Assembly: GCF_001690355.1 (NCBI RefSeq)
Contig: NZ_LZHG01000014.1
Location: 62,001 to 126,000 of the forward strand
Source: Gilliamella sp. Choc4-2
Lineage (GTDB): Bacteria > Pseudomonadota > Gammaproteobacteria > Enterobacterales > Orbaceae
DNA: 64,000 nucleotides
Reading direction: 5' to 3'
The notes below the pieces were generated by a model that searched no databases, was not told the origin of the DNA, and worked only from the letters and a program-made list of their open reading frames with translations. Positions 19,758 to 28,575 of this stretch are shown piece by piece; the first letter of the stretch is position 1; every line of letters starts with the position of its first letter. The position numbers and the translations under genes are program-made.

Positions 19758-20340
19758 AATTATCCCCTTAAGAAACTAAAGCATTTATCGTCTATCTATT
19801 TTGTCAACTAGCAATATTGAATTAGTATGATGCTAATTTTAAATTTAATCTTTAATTACTTTTCATGGTTAACTATCTTAATACATTACAATAATATTCT
19901 AGAATTTTTTTGAAAAAGTAAAATATTTTTTGTTAGTTTAATAGCGGGAGAGCACGATCATTCATTGGTTTAATATAAAACCAACACTTGAACAAATTAT
20001 TCTGTTTTATCGCCAATAGCCATTAGGAAAATGCCTTCCTATTACTGATACTATACAATTTCAAATTATGCCAGATTGGTTATAATAGCTTGACATGATG
20101 AAAAGCGAATTAGCATTACAAGTTGTTTAACGGATTTTGTATATATTACTTATTCTAGCTAGCCTTTTTATGGATGAATGTTACCAACGGCAAGGCATCA
20201 GTAAAAATTAATTAAGACAAGTGAAGAAAAATAGTGGCAAACATGTTCAATTATCCTACTGCATAACAGACCTTTGATTATTATGGGCATATCGAATTTA
20301 ATACGCATCTTTCATCTTGGATCTATAAGAGGAATTTAAT
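19758..20340. other. Gene-less 583-bp stretch with a possible coding remnant
   Basis: No intact gene. Between about 19965 and 20330 one plus-strand frame gives protein-like runs broken by stops: WFNIKPTLEQIILFYRQ, then PLGKCLPITDTIQFQIMPDW, then SLFMDECYQRQGIS and KKNSGKHVQLSYCITD. This looks like a single decayed gene read mostly in one frame, but I do not recognise the family. The last 60 bases must hold the yceF promoter; a gaggaa ribosome-binding site precedes its ATG. Confidence 0.45.
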
Positions 20341-20922
20341 ATGAGAATCATATTAGCATCAACATCTGTATCCCGTAAAAAAGTGCTCGAAAAATTAGCT
20401 ATCCCTTTTGAGTGTGTACCGCCAATTTGTGACGAAACGCCGCTAGCTGGAGAATCAGCCAAGCAATTAGTGGTTCGGTTAGCTAAACTTAAAGCCCAAT
20501 CATTAGCGACGCAGTTTGCTGATAGTTTAATTATTGGCTCTGATCAAGTTGGTGTGTTAGACGGTAATATTGTTTGCAAACCACATACAATTGATAATGC
20601 CCGTAAACAGCTTCGACAAAGCAGCGGTAAAGCTTTCTATTTTTATACTGGTATGACAGTAATTAATACCAAAACACAACAACAAACCACTATTTGCGAA
20701 CCATTCAAGGTGACTTTTCGGCATTTAACTGATTCAGAAATTGATGCCTACATTAGCAAAGAGAAGCCACTACAATGTGCTGGCAGTTTTAAATGTGATG
20801 AACTGGGCATCACCCTGTTTGATAAACTTGAAGGTGATGATATTAATTCATTAGTTGGGTTGCCATTATTAAAGCTCAATAAAATTATGATCGATATGGG
20901 TTGTAATCCACTTTTAATATAA
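20341..20922 (+). CDS. yceF: 7-methyl-GTP pyrophosphatase (Maf family, YceF)
   Basis: A 193-residue Maf-family nucleotide pyrophosphatase, matching YceF (194 residues in E. coli). Family motifs are seen: LASTSVSRKKVLEKL at the start, DETP, GSDQV with the catalytic aspartate, and CAGSFKCDELGI with EGDDINSLVGLPL near the end. The QCAGSFK-type segment separates YceF from the dTTP/UTP-hydrolysing YhdE branch. It removes pyrophosphate from modified nucleotides such as m7GTP. In enterics yceF is divergent from the rpmF-plsX group; here it is convergent with the iron operon, 24 bp apart. Confidence 0.92.
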   Translation: MRIILASTSVSRKKVLEKLAIPFECVPPICDETPLAGESAKQLVVRLAKLKAQSLATQFADSLIIGSDQVGVLDGNIVCKPHTIDNARKQLRQSSGKAFYFYTGMTVINTKTQQQTTICEPFKVTFRHLTDSEIDAYISKEKPLQCAGSFKCDELGITLFDKLEGDDINSLVGLPLLKLNKIMIDMGCNPLLI

Positions 20923-20946
20923 CAATTCAGTTAATAAATAAACCCA

Positions 20947-21612
20947 TTAATCAATAAATCGCCCTGCTGACATTTTCATAACTTTTTGGCTATAACGAGC
21001 AACATCATGATCATGAGTGACAACTAATAACGCTGTACCTTGTTGATGAATTTCAGACAGCAATAGCATAATTTCGGCAGCGCTTTCTTCATCAAGATCA
21101 CTTGTTGGTTCATCAGCAATAATCATTTGTGGTTTACAAATCAGTGCTCTCAATATTGCAATACGGCGCATTTCACCGCCCGACATATTAGCTGGGTATG
21201 CATCTTGCAAGTGACTTATTTTAGCTTTTTCAAGCAACCTCTTAGCTTCATTTAAGGGATTTTGGTTTTCTCGCTTGGTTAAATAAAAAGGCAGGCGAAT
21301 ATTATCAATTGCTGTTAAATTAGGTAGCAAACTGCTACCTTGAGGAATATAACCAATATGCTGATTGCGAAAGGCAGATACTTGCTGATCATTAAGATCA
21401 AACAAATTTGTATTATTAATAGTGATTTTTCCTTGCGTTGGTGTAAGTAAACCAGCAATCATATTTAGCAAAGTCGTTTTACCACTGCCTGATTTACCCA
21501 TAATGCATATAAAGTCATCTTTTGCCATTGAAAAACTAACATTATTCACAGCTGAAAAGGTTTGTTGCCCTCTTGTGTAATCTTTACGTAGGTTTTTAAC
21601 ATTCAGTAACAT
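20947..21612 (-). CDS. ABC transporter ATPase, LolD/MacB type (last gene of iron operon)
   Basis: A 221-residue ABC ATPase. Walker A GKSGSGKTT (about residues 39-47), signature MSGGEMRR, Walker B MIIADEPTSD and the switch His (VTHDHD) are all present. The family pairs with FtsX/MacB-type permeases that act mechanically on the periplasm and do not carry solutes through the membrane. Its ATG overlaps the stop of the 403-residue permease by one base, so these two form a unit. Within the FTR1-P19 operon it probably serves iron delivery, but no substrate can be read from sequence. Confidence 0.85.
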   Translation of the reverse strand: MLLNVKNLRKDYTRGQQTFSAVNNVSFSMAKDDFICIMGKSGSGKTTLLNMIAGLLTPTQGKITINNTNLFDLNDQQVSAFRNQHIGYIPQGSSLLPNLTAIDNIRLPFYLTKRENQNPLNEAKRLLEKAKISHLQDAYPANMSGGEMRRIAILRALICKPQMIIADEPTSDLDEESAAEIMLLLSEIHQQGTALLVVTHDHDVARYSQKVMKMSAGRFID

Positions 21613-22823
21613 TATTCGCCCTCTCTAAGGGTACTATAAGTATCAAATTTAGTCATAGATAAGGCACTATAGATACTTGATAAAGGTCCTATAATTAGCG
21701 TAAGAATAAAAACAACAATTGCATATAATAATGCATCAAATAGTGAGATATTTACACACGGCAAACCAATAGATTGGCAGATTAATAAACTAAATGCATA
21801 AAGTAATACCGAGGCGATAACAATGCCACTAACTCCGCCTAATTCACTAATTATTAAAGATTCACGAAGCAACATTTTAACTAAATCACGCCGTGACGCG
21901 CCTAATACCCGTAATAAGCTAATTTCACGCTTACGTTCATTTAATGTTGAAGAAAAGATAACAAAGATCACAATAATGGCTAAAATCCAAAAAATAGCTG
22001 ATAGGCTATATACAATGGTTGAAAAGCTAGTTAACCATTTAGATATATTACTTAGCATACCTTTGGTCATAATAAAATCAATACTATAGTCAATAGCGTA
22101 TCTGGGCATAATTTGATTAACAATATCTTTAGGTTGATAATCTGAATTGACCTTAATAAAAATCGATGAGGCATAATCAGTAAAATGGTCAACATCTCCT
22201 TCAATTAATTTTGCATTTTTCATTAATGATTGTGCTGCAGGCATAGTCATAAAGACAGAGGTATCAAATCCCATCCCTGTGCTATCCATTTTAGCAATAA
22301 TTTTAAAAGGATGATTAAAAAATAAGATTTCATCGCCCACATCAGAACTAATTTTAGAACCAACAACGACTTGATTATCAGTAAGTGGCTCTGAAAGTTG
22401 TGATTGTAACCAAGGCTTAATAATAAAATCAGTATGCTGTTCAAAACCAATTAATTGGACTTTAGACGAACAACAACCTGCATTTAATGATGCAATAAAA
22501 AGTTGAGGTGAAATGGCATCAATACCTTTAATACCTTTTATTTTATCAATCAAGTCTACTTTTAAATAAAAAGTACTCGGTTCACCACGCAACAGGGCTA
22601 CTTCCATATTTTTTTCGTAACCATTAGGCACAATAAGAATATCAGCACCTAACCTGTTAGCCATGCCTGAAATACCAAGACTGAGATTTTTCATCAGTAT
22701 GCTTCCACCAAACAACGTCGCCGAAAAAAGCGTAATGATGACAATCAAACAGCAACTTCTAAACGGTCGTCGCTGAATATTGCGCCATGCTAAATTTGCC
22801 ATGGTGATCGGTTTTTCGTGCAT
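21612..22823 (-). CDS. FtsX/MacB-type ABC permease
   Basis: A 403-residue permease with the MacB layout: one N-terminal membrane helix (after ANLAWRNIQRRPFRS), a periplasmic domain of about 220 residues, and three C-terminal helices in an FtsX domain (ISLLRVLGASRRDLVK is the coupling segment). Two adjacent cysteines (near residue 117, AGCCSSK) sit in the periplasmic part. It is coupled to the downstream ATPase by a one-base overlap and follows the DUF4418 gene by 85 bp. Function in iron uptake is inferred from the operon. Confidence 0.82.
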   Translation of the reverse strand: MHEKPITMANLAWRNIQRRPFRSCCLIVIITLFSATLFGGSILMKNLSLGISGMANRLGADILIVPNGYEKNMEVALLRGEPSTFYLKVDLIDKIKGIKGIDAISPQLFIASLNAGCCSSKVQLIGFEQHTDFIIKPWLQSQLSEPLTDNQVVVGSKISSDVGDEILFFNHPFKIIAKMDSTGMGFDTSVFMTMPAAQSLMKNAKLIEGDVDHFTDYASSIFIKVNSDYQPKDIVNQIMPRYAIDYSIDFIMTKGMLSNISKWLTSFSTIVYSLSAIFWILAIIVIFVIFSSTLNERKREISLLRVLGASRRDLVKMLLRESLIISELGGVSGIVIASVLLYAFSLLICQSIGLPCVNISLFDALLYAIVVFILTLIIGPLSSIYSALSMTKFDTYSTLREGE

Positions 22824-22908
22824 ATTGACTTTCCTGCTTGTTGGATTTAAATGTTATACCTATATCTGGTAAAGATAAGAGTGGTCTTTGTTTGATAACA
22901 AAACGCTA

Positions 22909-23397
22909 TCAATTTTTTGTTCTTTTATTTAAGTAATAGATGTTAATAACAGCGGCAATAAATAATAAACCTGATAATAAAACTAACGCCGGTTTAGACC
23001 CCATATTGCATCGCATCATTTCATTACCGCAAACACCAATTAGAATTGTTGGTATAGCTGCCGCTAATAAAGAAATACACGCAAGTGCCATACTTAATCC
23101 TATTCGCACAAAAGCAGTACGGCTAATTAGTAGCAATGCACCAATGGCTATCACTAAACAACCAATGCCAATTTCAGCTCTTGCTGTCCAAAAACATTTC
23201 ATGATTTTTCCTGTGCCACTATGTATATGCCCGTTATGTGCTACCTCGCTACTAGCGTGATTCAATGTATCAACGGGCATGCTTACAACGTCTGGAAGAG
23301 GGCAAACTGGCAATATATATAATGGAAATAAGATAATTAATACGCCAATAATAATAAAAATACTTGATGAAATAAGACGGTTTTTCATATATAACAA
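22909..23397 (-). CDS. DUF4418 family membrane protein
   Basis: A 162-residue inner-membrane protein with four predicted helices: one at residues about 8-30, then a periplasmic loop with Cys and several His (HASSEVAHNGHIHSG), and three closely spaced helices. The pattern MKCFWTARAE, then GNEMMRCNMGSKPAL is that of DUF4418, found beside MacB-type transporter genes in many bacteria and of unknown function. The His/Met/Cys-rich outer face would suit metal handling, but that is inference. Confidence 0.75.
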   Translation of the reverse strand: MLYMKNRLISSSIFIIIGVLIILFPLYILPVCPLPDVVSMPVDTLNHASSEVAHNGHIHSGTGKIMKCFWTARAEIGIGCLVIAIGALLLISRTAFVRIGLSMALACISLLAAAIPTILIGVCGNEMMRCNMGSKPALVLLSGLLFIAAVINIYYLNKRTKN

Positions 23398-23408
23398 CCT
23401 TCAGTTGA

Positions 23409-24068
23409 TTAATTATCAATTACACGTGCAACTTTGCCGTGCTCTAGTACTACGGTGGTTTGTGCATGTTTTGACACTTCTAGTGAGTGAGTAACTACAA
23501 TAATGGTACTACCTTCTTTGTGCAGCTCATGTAATAAATTCATGACCATCGCTTCGTTACTTTCATCTAAATTACCAGTTGGCTCATCGGCCAAAATCAG
23601 TTTGGGATAGTTAATCAATGCTCTAGCAATACAAACACGTTGCTGTTCACCACCTGATAACTGCCGAGGTAAGTGTTTAGATCGAGCAGCAAGCCCAACA
23701 CGTTCGAGTGCTTGCATAGCCTCTTTTTCGTCAACCATACTATGATAATATTGAGCAAGCATGACGTTTTCTAGTGCGGTTAAATACGATACTAAATGAA
23801 ATTGTTGAAAGATTAGACCTATCTTATCTCGACGTATTTCGGTTAATTCTGACAAAGAAAGCTGAGTAATATCTTGCCCGTCTAAAATAACTGAACCAAG
23901 TGAGGGTTTATCCATACAACCAATGATATTCATCAAAGTTGTTTTACCACTACCAGAAGGTCCCATAATCGATAACCATTTACCTTCTTCAACTGTTAAA
24001 TTCACTTCAGAAAGTGCATGAAGCGAACCATAAATTTTAGACACATTTTTTACTTCGAGTATATTCAT
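23409..24068 (-). CDS. ABC transporter ATPase, LolD/MacB type
   Basis: A 219-residue ATPase with Walker A GPSGSGKTT (about 37-45), signature LSGGEQQR, Walker B LILADEPTGN and switch His (VTHSLE). It follows two FtsX-type permease genes at 10 bp and should form a complex with them, a (permease A)(permease B)(ATPase)2 arrangement like that in the Campylobacter p19 and E. coli fet iron loci. Confidence 0.86.
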   Translation of the reverse strand: MNILEVKNVSKIYGSLHALSEVNLTVEEGKWLSIMGPSGSGKTTLMNIIGCMDKPSLGSVILDGQDITQLSLSELTEIRRDKIGLIFQQFHLVSYLTALENVMLAQYYHSMVDEKEAMQALERVGLAARSKHLPRQLSGGEQQRVCIARALINYPKLILADEPTGNLDESNEAMVMNLLHELHKEGSTIIVVTHSLEVSKHAQTTVVLEHGKVARVIDN

Positions 24069-24078
24069 ACTTTATATC

Positions 24079-25221
24079 CTATTCACCGCGTAATACTAAC
24101 GCAGGCTCTACTTCAAGAGCACGTTTTACTGGAATTAAACACGCAATTACCGTTACTATCACTGAGATAATGATAGTGGTTGGGATCAGATAAAACTCAA
24201 TAATAATTGAACGTCCAAACACATTGGTACTAATAATTTGAGCAAAGATAAGCCCGCATATAGCCCCAATAATGCCACCAATAGCACCTAAAACTAATCC
24301 TTCAGCTAAAAACTCTTTTGCAATACTTTTATTGTTGGCTCCTATCGCTTTTTTAAGACCAATTTCTTTACGACGCTCCATTACCACGGTCATCATAGTG
24401 GTAGCTACACAAATCATGGTAAGAACGAGTACAACAAAAGTAACTAAATAGAGTAACGAGGACAGTTTGCCTAATACAGATGATTCTGACTTTGTTACCC
24501 ATTTTATTAAATGAGGTTCTACTGTTGTCATTTGGTTTTTTATTTTTTCAATGTACTGTTTTAATTCTATTTCCGTGGCGGCAATGCTTACTTCAACAAT
24601 TTCGGCTTGCTCGCTTTCTTCAAGTAATTCTTCTAAATCGTGCAGATCAACAAAAATAAAGTTATCTTCGGAACGTCCCGTTTTAACAATACCTGTAACG
24701 GTAAGTTCTTCATCAAAGCGAGAATCTTGTTTGGATTTACCGGAAATCGGCATAGTGCTACCAATGGTTAATTTAGCAAAGTTAGCAATATCAGTACCAA
24801 TCATTATTTCATGTGAATTTTGTGGTATTGAACCTTCAATAGACCAATAAGGGCTTGTTTTTACCACTTGTTTAAAGTCGGTCCCCACAATAGTATAAGG
24901 TTGCTGATTACTACGAATTGAATTATAACGAAATGGAGTAACACCGAGTAATTTATCTTCTGGTAAAAAGGTAACTGCTTTATTAACCTCTGTCATTGCT
25001 ACCGTTGATTGATTATTGGCTGGTAGTAGTAAAAGATTTGCACCATAAGAACGGAATTCTTGTCCCATTTGCCGTGGTATATCATAACAAAGTGTGATCA
25101 TACCAAGAAGAACCGTTGCTCCAATAGCAACGCCAAGCAAGGCAATGGCAATGCGAGAACGGCGTCGGATAAGTGAACTTAACACGGTTTTAATTATAAA
25201 GCGCCTATTTTTATTGATCAT
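24079..25221 (-). CDS. FtsX/MacB-type ABC permease
   Basis: A 380-residue permease: N-terminal helix after SSLIRRRSRIAIALLG, a periplasmic domain of about 200 residues, and three C-terminal helices with the coupling segment KEIGLKKAIGANNKSI. It differs in sequence from the 428-residue permease just upstream, so the two probably form a heterodimer with the 219-residue ATPase. The spacing of 17 bp on one side and 10 bp on the other supports one transcript. Confidence 0.84.
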   Translation of the reverse strand: MINKNRRFIIKTVLSSLIRRRSRIAIALLGVAIGATVLLGMITLCYDIPRQMGQEFRSYGANLLLLPANNQSTVAMTEVNKAVTFLPEDKLLGVTPFRYNSIRSNQQPYTIVGTDFKQVVKTSPYWSIEGSIPQNSHEIMIGTDIANFAKLTIGSTMPISGKSKQDSRFDEELTVTGIVKTGRSEDNFIFVDLHDLEELLEESEQAEIVEVSIAATEIELKQYIEKIKNQMTTVEPHLIKWVTKSESSVLGKLSSLLYLVTFVVLVLTMICVATTMMTVVMERRKEIGLKKAIGANNKSIAKEFLAEGLVLGAIGGIIGAICGLIFAQIISTNVFGRSIIIEFYLIPTTIIISVIVTVIACLIPVKRALEVEPALVLRGE

Positions 25222-25238
25222 GAGACTTACCTTTCACC

Positions 25239-26525
25239 TTATCGACCATGTAGCACATCAGTTGGACGCAAAAACATCATAATACGTAATGCAGGTAAAC
25301 TACCTAAAAAAGTAATTAAGACCACCATAATTAGGGCTAAAGGAATAATTATCATCTTAGGCTCAACAAAAGAACCAAACACTGTATGACCAATAATTTG
25401 CGCAAAACCAAAACCAATAAAGTAACCAAAAAATCCACCAAGTAAGGCAATAATAAAGATTTCAGTTAATATTAGCATTGCAACAGCTGTATTAGTTGCA
25501 CCAAGCGCTTTTAATAGACCAATTTCGGTACTGCGCTCTATAACGTTAGCAGTAACCAAATTCGAAATAGCAAGCGCCGAACAAATCAATGATAAGATAG
25601 TTAGTAATAACATTAGTAATTGTGTTTTTTGTAAAATGGATCCTTCTGACTCAGCAACTTGCATAATAGCTTTCACACGCACATCGGGCATTAACTCTTC
25701 TAGCTGGTATGCAATTGAGCTAATATAAGCAGTGCAATACCATGTATCCCATTCTGTTCTAGATAAACTGTTTGGATCTTGCGCTGCTTTACGAGCTAAT
25801 TCGTTTTCTGGAGTGGTTAATGCACTAACCTCAACACGTTCAACCAGTCCTGATTTATCTGCAATATTTTGAGCAACAGGCAATGATACATAGATCCGCG
25901 TATCTTCAGCACCACCACTATGAAAAATATTGTTAATAGTTAATGTAAACTTTTTGTTTGTTTTCGTTGAAATTATATCTATCGTATCGCCTAGCTTTAG
26001 ATTCCACTGTTTGGCTACAGATTCACCCACCATAGCTCCTTGCAAATTATCATCGGTCATGGTGTTTCCTTCAATTGTCCACCATGATTTCATAGCTAAC
26101 ATACCGGTATTAACTTGATCTCCTGTTGGAATATTAAGTTGTTTATTGAACCAAGTACCAACAACTGTAATCGGCTTATCGTTAAAGGTGGCTTGCGTCG
26201 TTAGGAAAGGGGCAAAATCAACAATATTATAAGCCCAAAAGATCATCTTGATTTTGACTAAATCATCTTGCTTAATATACTGTATCGCCTGCTGTTTATC
26301 GTTATTATCCAGTTGATACATTTCGCTAATTACTGCACTACCACGAGGAACTATATTTAGATTAGCACCATAAGCTTTTAGCTCTTGATTAACTTTACCC
26401 CCCACATCAAACATTACGTTTAACATAGCAGTAGCAAGCGAAACACCCAATGCAACCGTTAAGGCAATAAGAAAAAGTTTCTTTTTTTGGCGAATTAAAA
26501 CACTTAATAACATTCTACAAAACAT
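25239..26525 (-). CDS. FtsX/MacB-type ABC permease
   Basis: A 428-residue permease with the same layout: helix near residues 14-35, a periplasmic domain of about 240 residues, and three C-terminal helices containing TEIGLLKALGATNTAV. Partner of the 380-residue permease. It follows the DUF2318 gene by 23 bp. In the homologous p19 and fet loci this permease pair is thought to support iron export from P19 or reduction in the periplasm; direct evidence of the mechanism is lacking. Confidence 0.84.
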   Translation of the reverse strand: MFCRMLLSVLIRQKKKLFLIALTVALGVSLATAMLNVMFDVGGKVNQELKAYGANLNIVPRGSAVISEMYQLDNNDKQQAIQYIKQDDLVKIKMIFWAYNIVDFAPFLTTQATFNDKPITVVGTWFNKQLNIPTGDQVNTGMLAMKSWWTIEGNTMTDDNLQGAMVGESVAKQWNLKLGDTIDIISTKTNKKFTLTINNIFHSGGAEDTRIYVSLPVAQNIADKSGLVERVEVSALTTPENELARKAAQDPNSLSRTEWDTWYCTAYISSIAYQLEELMPDVRVKAIMQVAESEGSILQKTQLLMLLLTILSLICSALAISNLVTANVIERSTEIGLLKALGATNTAVAMLILTEIFIIALLGGFFGYFIGFGFAQIIGHTVFGSFVEPKMIIIPLALIMVVLITFLGSLPALRIMMFLRPTDVLHGR

Positions 26526-26548
26526 ACAATATTCCTTTTAATACGCTT

Positions 26549-27805
26549 TTATTTGAAACGGCTTTTCTCTGCTTCAAGGTTAGCTGGACGAATCACCATG
26601 TTGCCGTTAATAATTTCGTATTTAAGTGGAACTGGGTTACATCCTCCTGAAAATCCAATCGTTGCAATGTTCATTACTACATCGCACAAAATACAAACGA
26701 CTTGATCACCGCGTTGGTAGTAACCACTTGCACCACAAATATCACAAGCATCAAAACCTACACCATAAGCATTATCGCTTTTTTTAATAATAATAAAGCG
26801 AACTAAAGTTCCATCTGTTGCTTGATAACCATAACGATGCAAATTACCGTCGTTCACTTTATCGAGAGGGATAACAATTAAGCCATCAGCATTAGGCGAT
26901 ATAGGCTCTGCCGGTGTAAGTTCTACGCCTTTTTCAAAAATGTAACGTGCGCGCGTCACAGTATATGCGGTTATTGCTGTACCAGCCACAATCATTAGGG
27001 CAGATCTTCTATCGCTACGTAATTGCGCTTTAAGTTTACGAATTTGAGCAGGGTTATTACCCATTAACGAAGTTGTTTTTGATTTGATATACAAAACAAT
27101 GGCTAAACAAAGCACTATTGCCATGAAAATAAAAATAAAGAAATTAACATGACCAAGAATAAAAATAACCAACTCCATCATCCATGGTTGGGATGAAATA
27201 AAACGCCTAACAATTAAAATTTGTAAAATATTAATACTATTTTGAATAGTGAAAATAATAATTGACAGTGAAGTAATAGCAAAAATAAATTTTGTCGATA
27301 ATCGTCCACATATACGGAAAGTAAATAGCCCAGTTAACAAGATTATAAGTAAAGCAAATCCATAACCAACCCATTTAAGCAAGTAATCATTATTAAAAAT
27401 AGAGTCCATCCCGACAGAAAATTCGAATGGATAGAGCATTAAATTAGGTAAAGACTGTGCACTTATTAAACCAATACTTAGCACAAATAACATTGTAAAA
27501 AAGAATTTACCAGTTCGATTATGGGTGGATTTTTGCAAGCAAATAGCAACAATCAGCGGTATAGCAATAATAACCCAAGGTATGATCACGCCAAGATCAT
27601 AATATTCACGAACAGCAAACCCTGTGTTGCGTTTTAAAATGGCATAAATCAATGCAGCAATAAAGCCCAATACAAAACCAAACAAAATAATTTTTTTAAT
27701 ATGATGAGGCGTGGATCTTATAATCGCAGCGCTCAGTAATGCCATCATCATTGCTGGAACGAAAGTATTATCGGTAATATTGATAAGGTATTGAAGCATA
27801 TTCAT
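26549..27805 (-). CDS. DUF2318 membrane Fe-S-type protein
   Basis: A 418-residue membrane protein with about eight helices in its first 255 residues and a C-terminal DUF2318 domain. That domain holds a compact cysteine set: Cys354 and Cys357 (CDIC), Cys371 and Cys374 (CILC), and Cys389 (GGCNP), a likely metal or Fe-S site outside the membrane. The C-terminal domain also contains acidic and His residues before the cysteines. Homologues lie directly beside P19 and FTR1 genes in other bacteria and may handle electrons for iron reduction; this is inference. Confidence 0.85.
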   Translation of the reverse strand: MNMLQYLINITDNTFVPAMMMALLSAAIIRSTPHHIKKIILFGFVLGFIAALIYAILKRNTGFAVREYYDLGVIIPWVIIAIPLIVAICLQKSTHNRTGKFFFTMLFVLSIGLISAQSLPNLMLYPFEFSVGMDSIFNNDYLLKWVGYGFALLIILLTGLFTFRICGRLSTKFIFAITSLSIIIFTIQNSINILQILIVRRFISSQPWMMELVIFILGHVNFFIFIFMAIVLCLAIVLYIKSKTTSLMGNNPAQIRKLKAQLRSDRRSALMIVAGTAITAYTVTRARYIFEKGVELTPAEPISPNADGLIVIPLDKVNDGNLHRYGYQATDGTLVRFIIIKKSDNAYGVGFDACDICGASGYYQRGDQVVCILCDVVMNIATIGFSGGCNPVPLKYEIINGNMVIRPANLEAEKSRFK

Positions 27806-27826
27806 TGCCTAACTATTGCAAATATT

Positions 27827-27851
27827 ATTGGTGAGCATAATGCTCACCAAT
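27827..27851 (-). terminator. Strong hairpin inside the iron operon
   Basis: attggtgagca (27827-27837) and tgctcaccaat (27841-27851) form a perfect 11-bp stem with a 3-base loop, between the P19 gene and the DUF2318 gene. On the minus strand only a short T-poor stretch follows (aatatttgc), so full termination is unlikely. It could stabilise the 3' end of the FTR1-P19 message or reduce read-through into the membrane-protein genes. Confidence 0.65.
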
Positions 27852-27895
27852 AACTGATTATTAATTATTTAATATAATTAGTTATTTTAAAATCA

Positions 27896-28459
27896 TTACC
27901 ATGCGCGTGGAATGTAATCAAAGTCCCAAGAAACTTCGATAGGTTTGCTCCAAAAGCGTCCTTCCACACCTGTTTCTTTATCAACATGTAGTAAATAACC
28001 TTGTTTTTCTGGGTTTTCAATCATAAATGTTACTTTATATTTACCAGCACCATCTAGTTTTATATTATTACCATAGTGAGGACCATCAGATGCATTCATT
28101 GGCATAAAGTTACCTTCAATCACTTTATCACTGCCTTGCTTTTGAATTTTATATTTTACAGTTAAGTAAGGAACAAAATCACCTACACCATAACCTAAGT
28201 TATTACCTTCTGCAGCTGAAATATCAGCTTCAATGTGCATGTCTGATTTTGAGGCTGGTAAACCACCCATACCGGCGGGTTCCATATCAACAGGTTGGAA
28301 ATAAACAGCACCAATGTGTAATGGCCCCACGGTTACTTCATCACCAATTGGAAATTCTTCAAATCCTTTTTGTTCGCCTGGTGCCGGTGCTGCTGCGTGA
28401 ACAAATGAAGATAAAGCAAGTATTGAAGCAATACCTGCTGATAAAACTAACTTTTTCAT
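27896..28459 (-). CDS. Periplasmic iron-binding protein P19 (Tp34/FetP family)
   Basis: A 187-residue periplasmic protein. A Sec signal peptide ends near HAAAPAPG. The mature part shows the P19 hallmarks: FPIGDEVTVGPLHIGAVY at the start, then the Met/His patch VDMEPAGMGG and DMHIEAD, which in characterised homologues binds copper or iron. P19 works with the FTR1 permease and takes part in iron uptake under limitation. An unusually strong ribosome-binding site (AAGGAGGAG, minus strand 28474-28466) lies six bases before the ATG, which fits a need for many copies. The 116-bp leader is long for an intra-operon gap. Confidence 0.92.
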   Translation of the reverse strand: MKKLVLSAGIASILALSSFVHAAAPAPGEQKGFEEFPIGDEVTVGPLHIGAVYFQPVDMEPAGMGGLPASKSDMHIEADISAAEGNNLGYGVGDFVPYLTVKYKIQKQGSDKVIEGNFMPMNASDGPHYGNNIKLDGAGKYKVTFMIENPEKQGYLLHVDKETGVEGRFWSKPIEVSWDFDYIPRAW

Positions 28460-28575
28460 TGAAAACTCCTCCTTTTACTTTTTGAAAATTTATTACTTTT
28501 ATTTTTTGGCATTAACACAACTCAGTTCTTAAATCCGCATTTATGCAATTTTAAACAAATAGGCAATATTAATAA

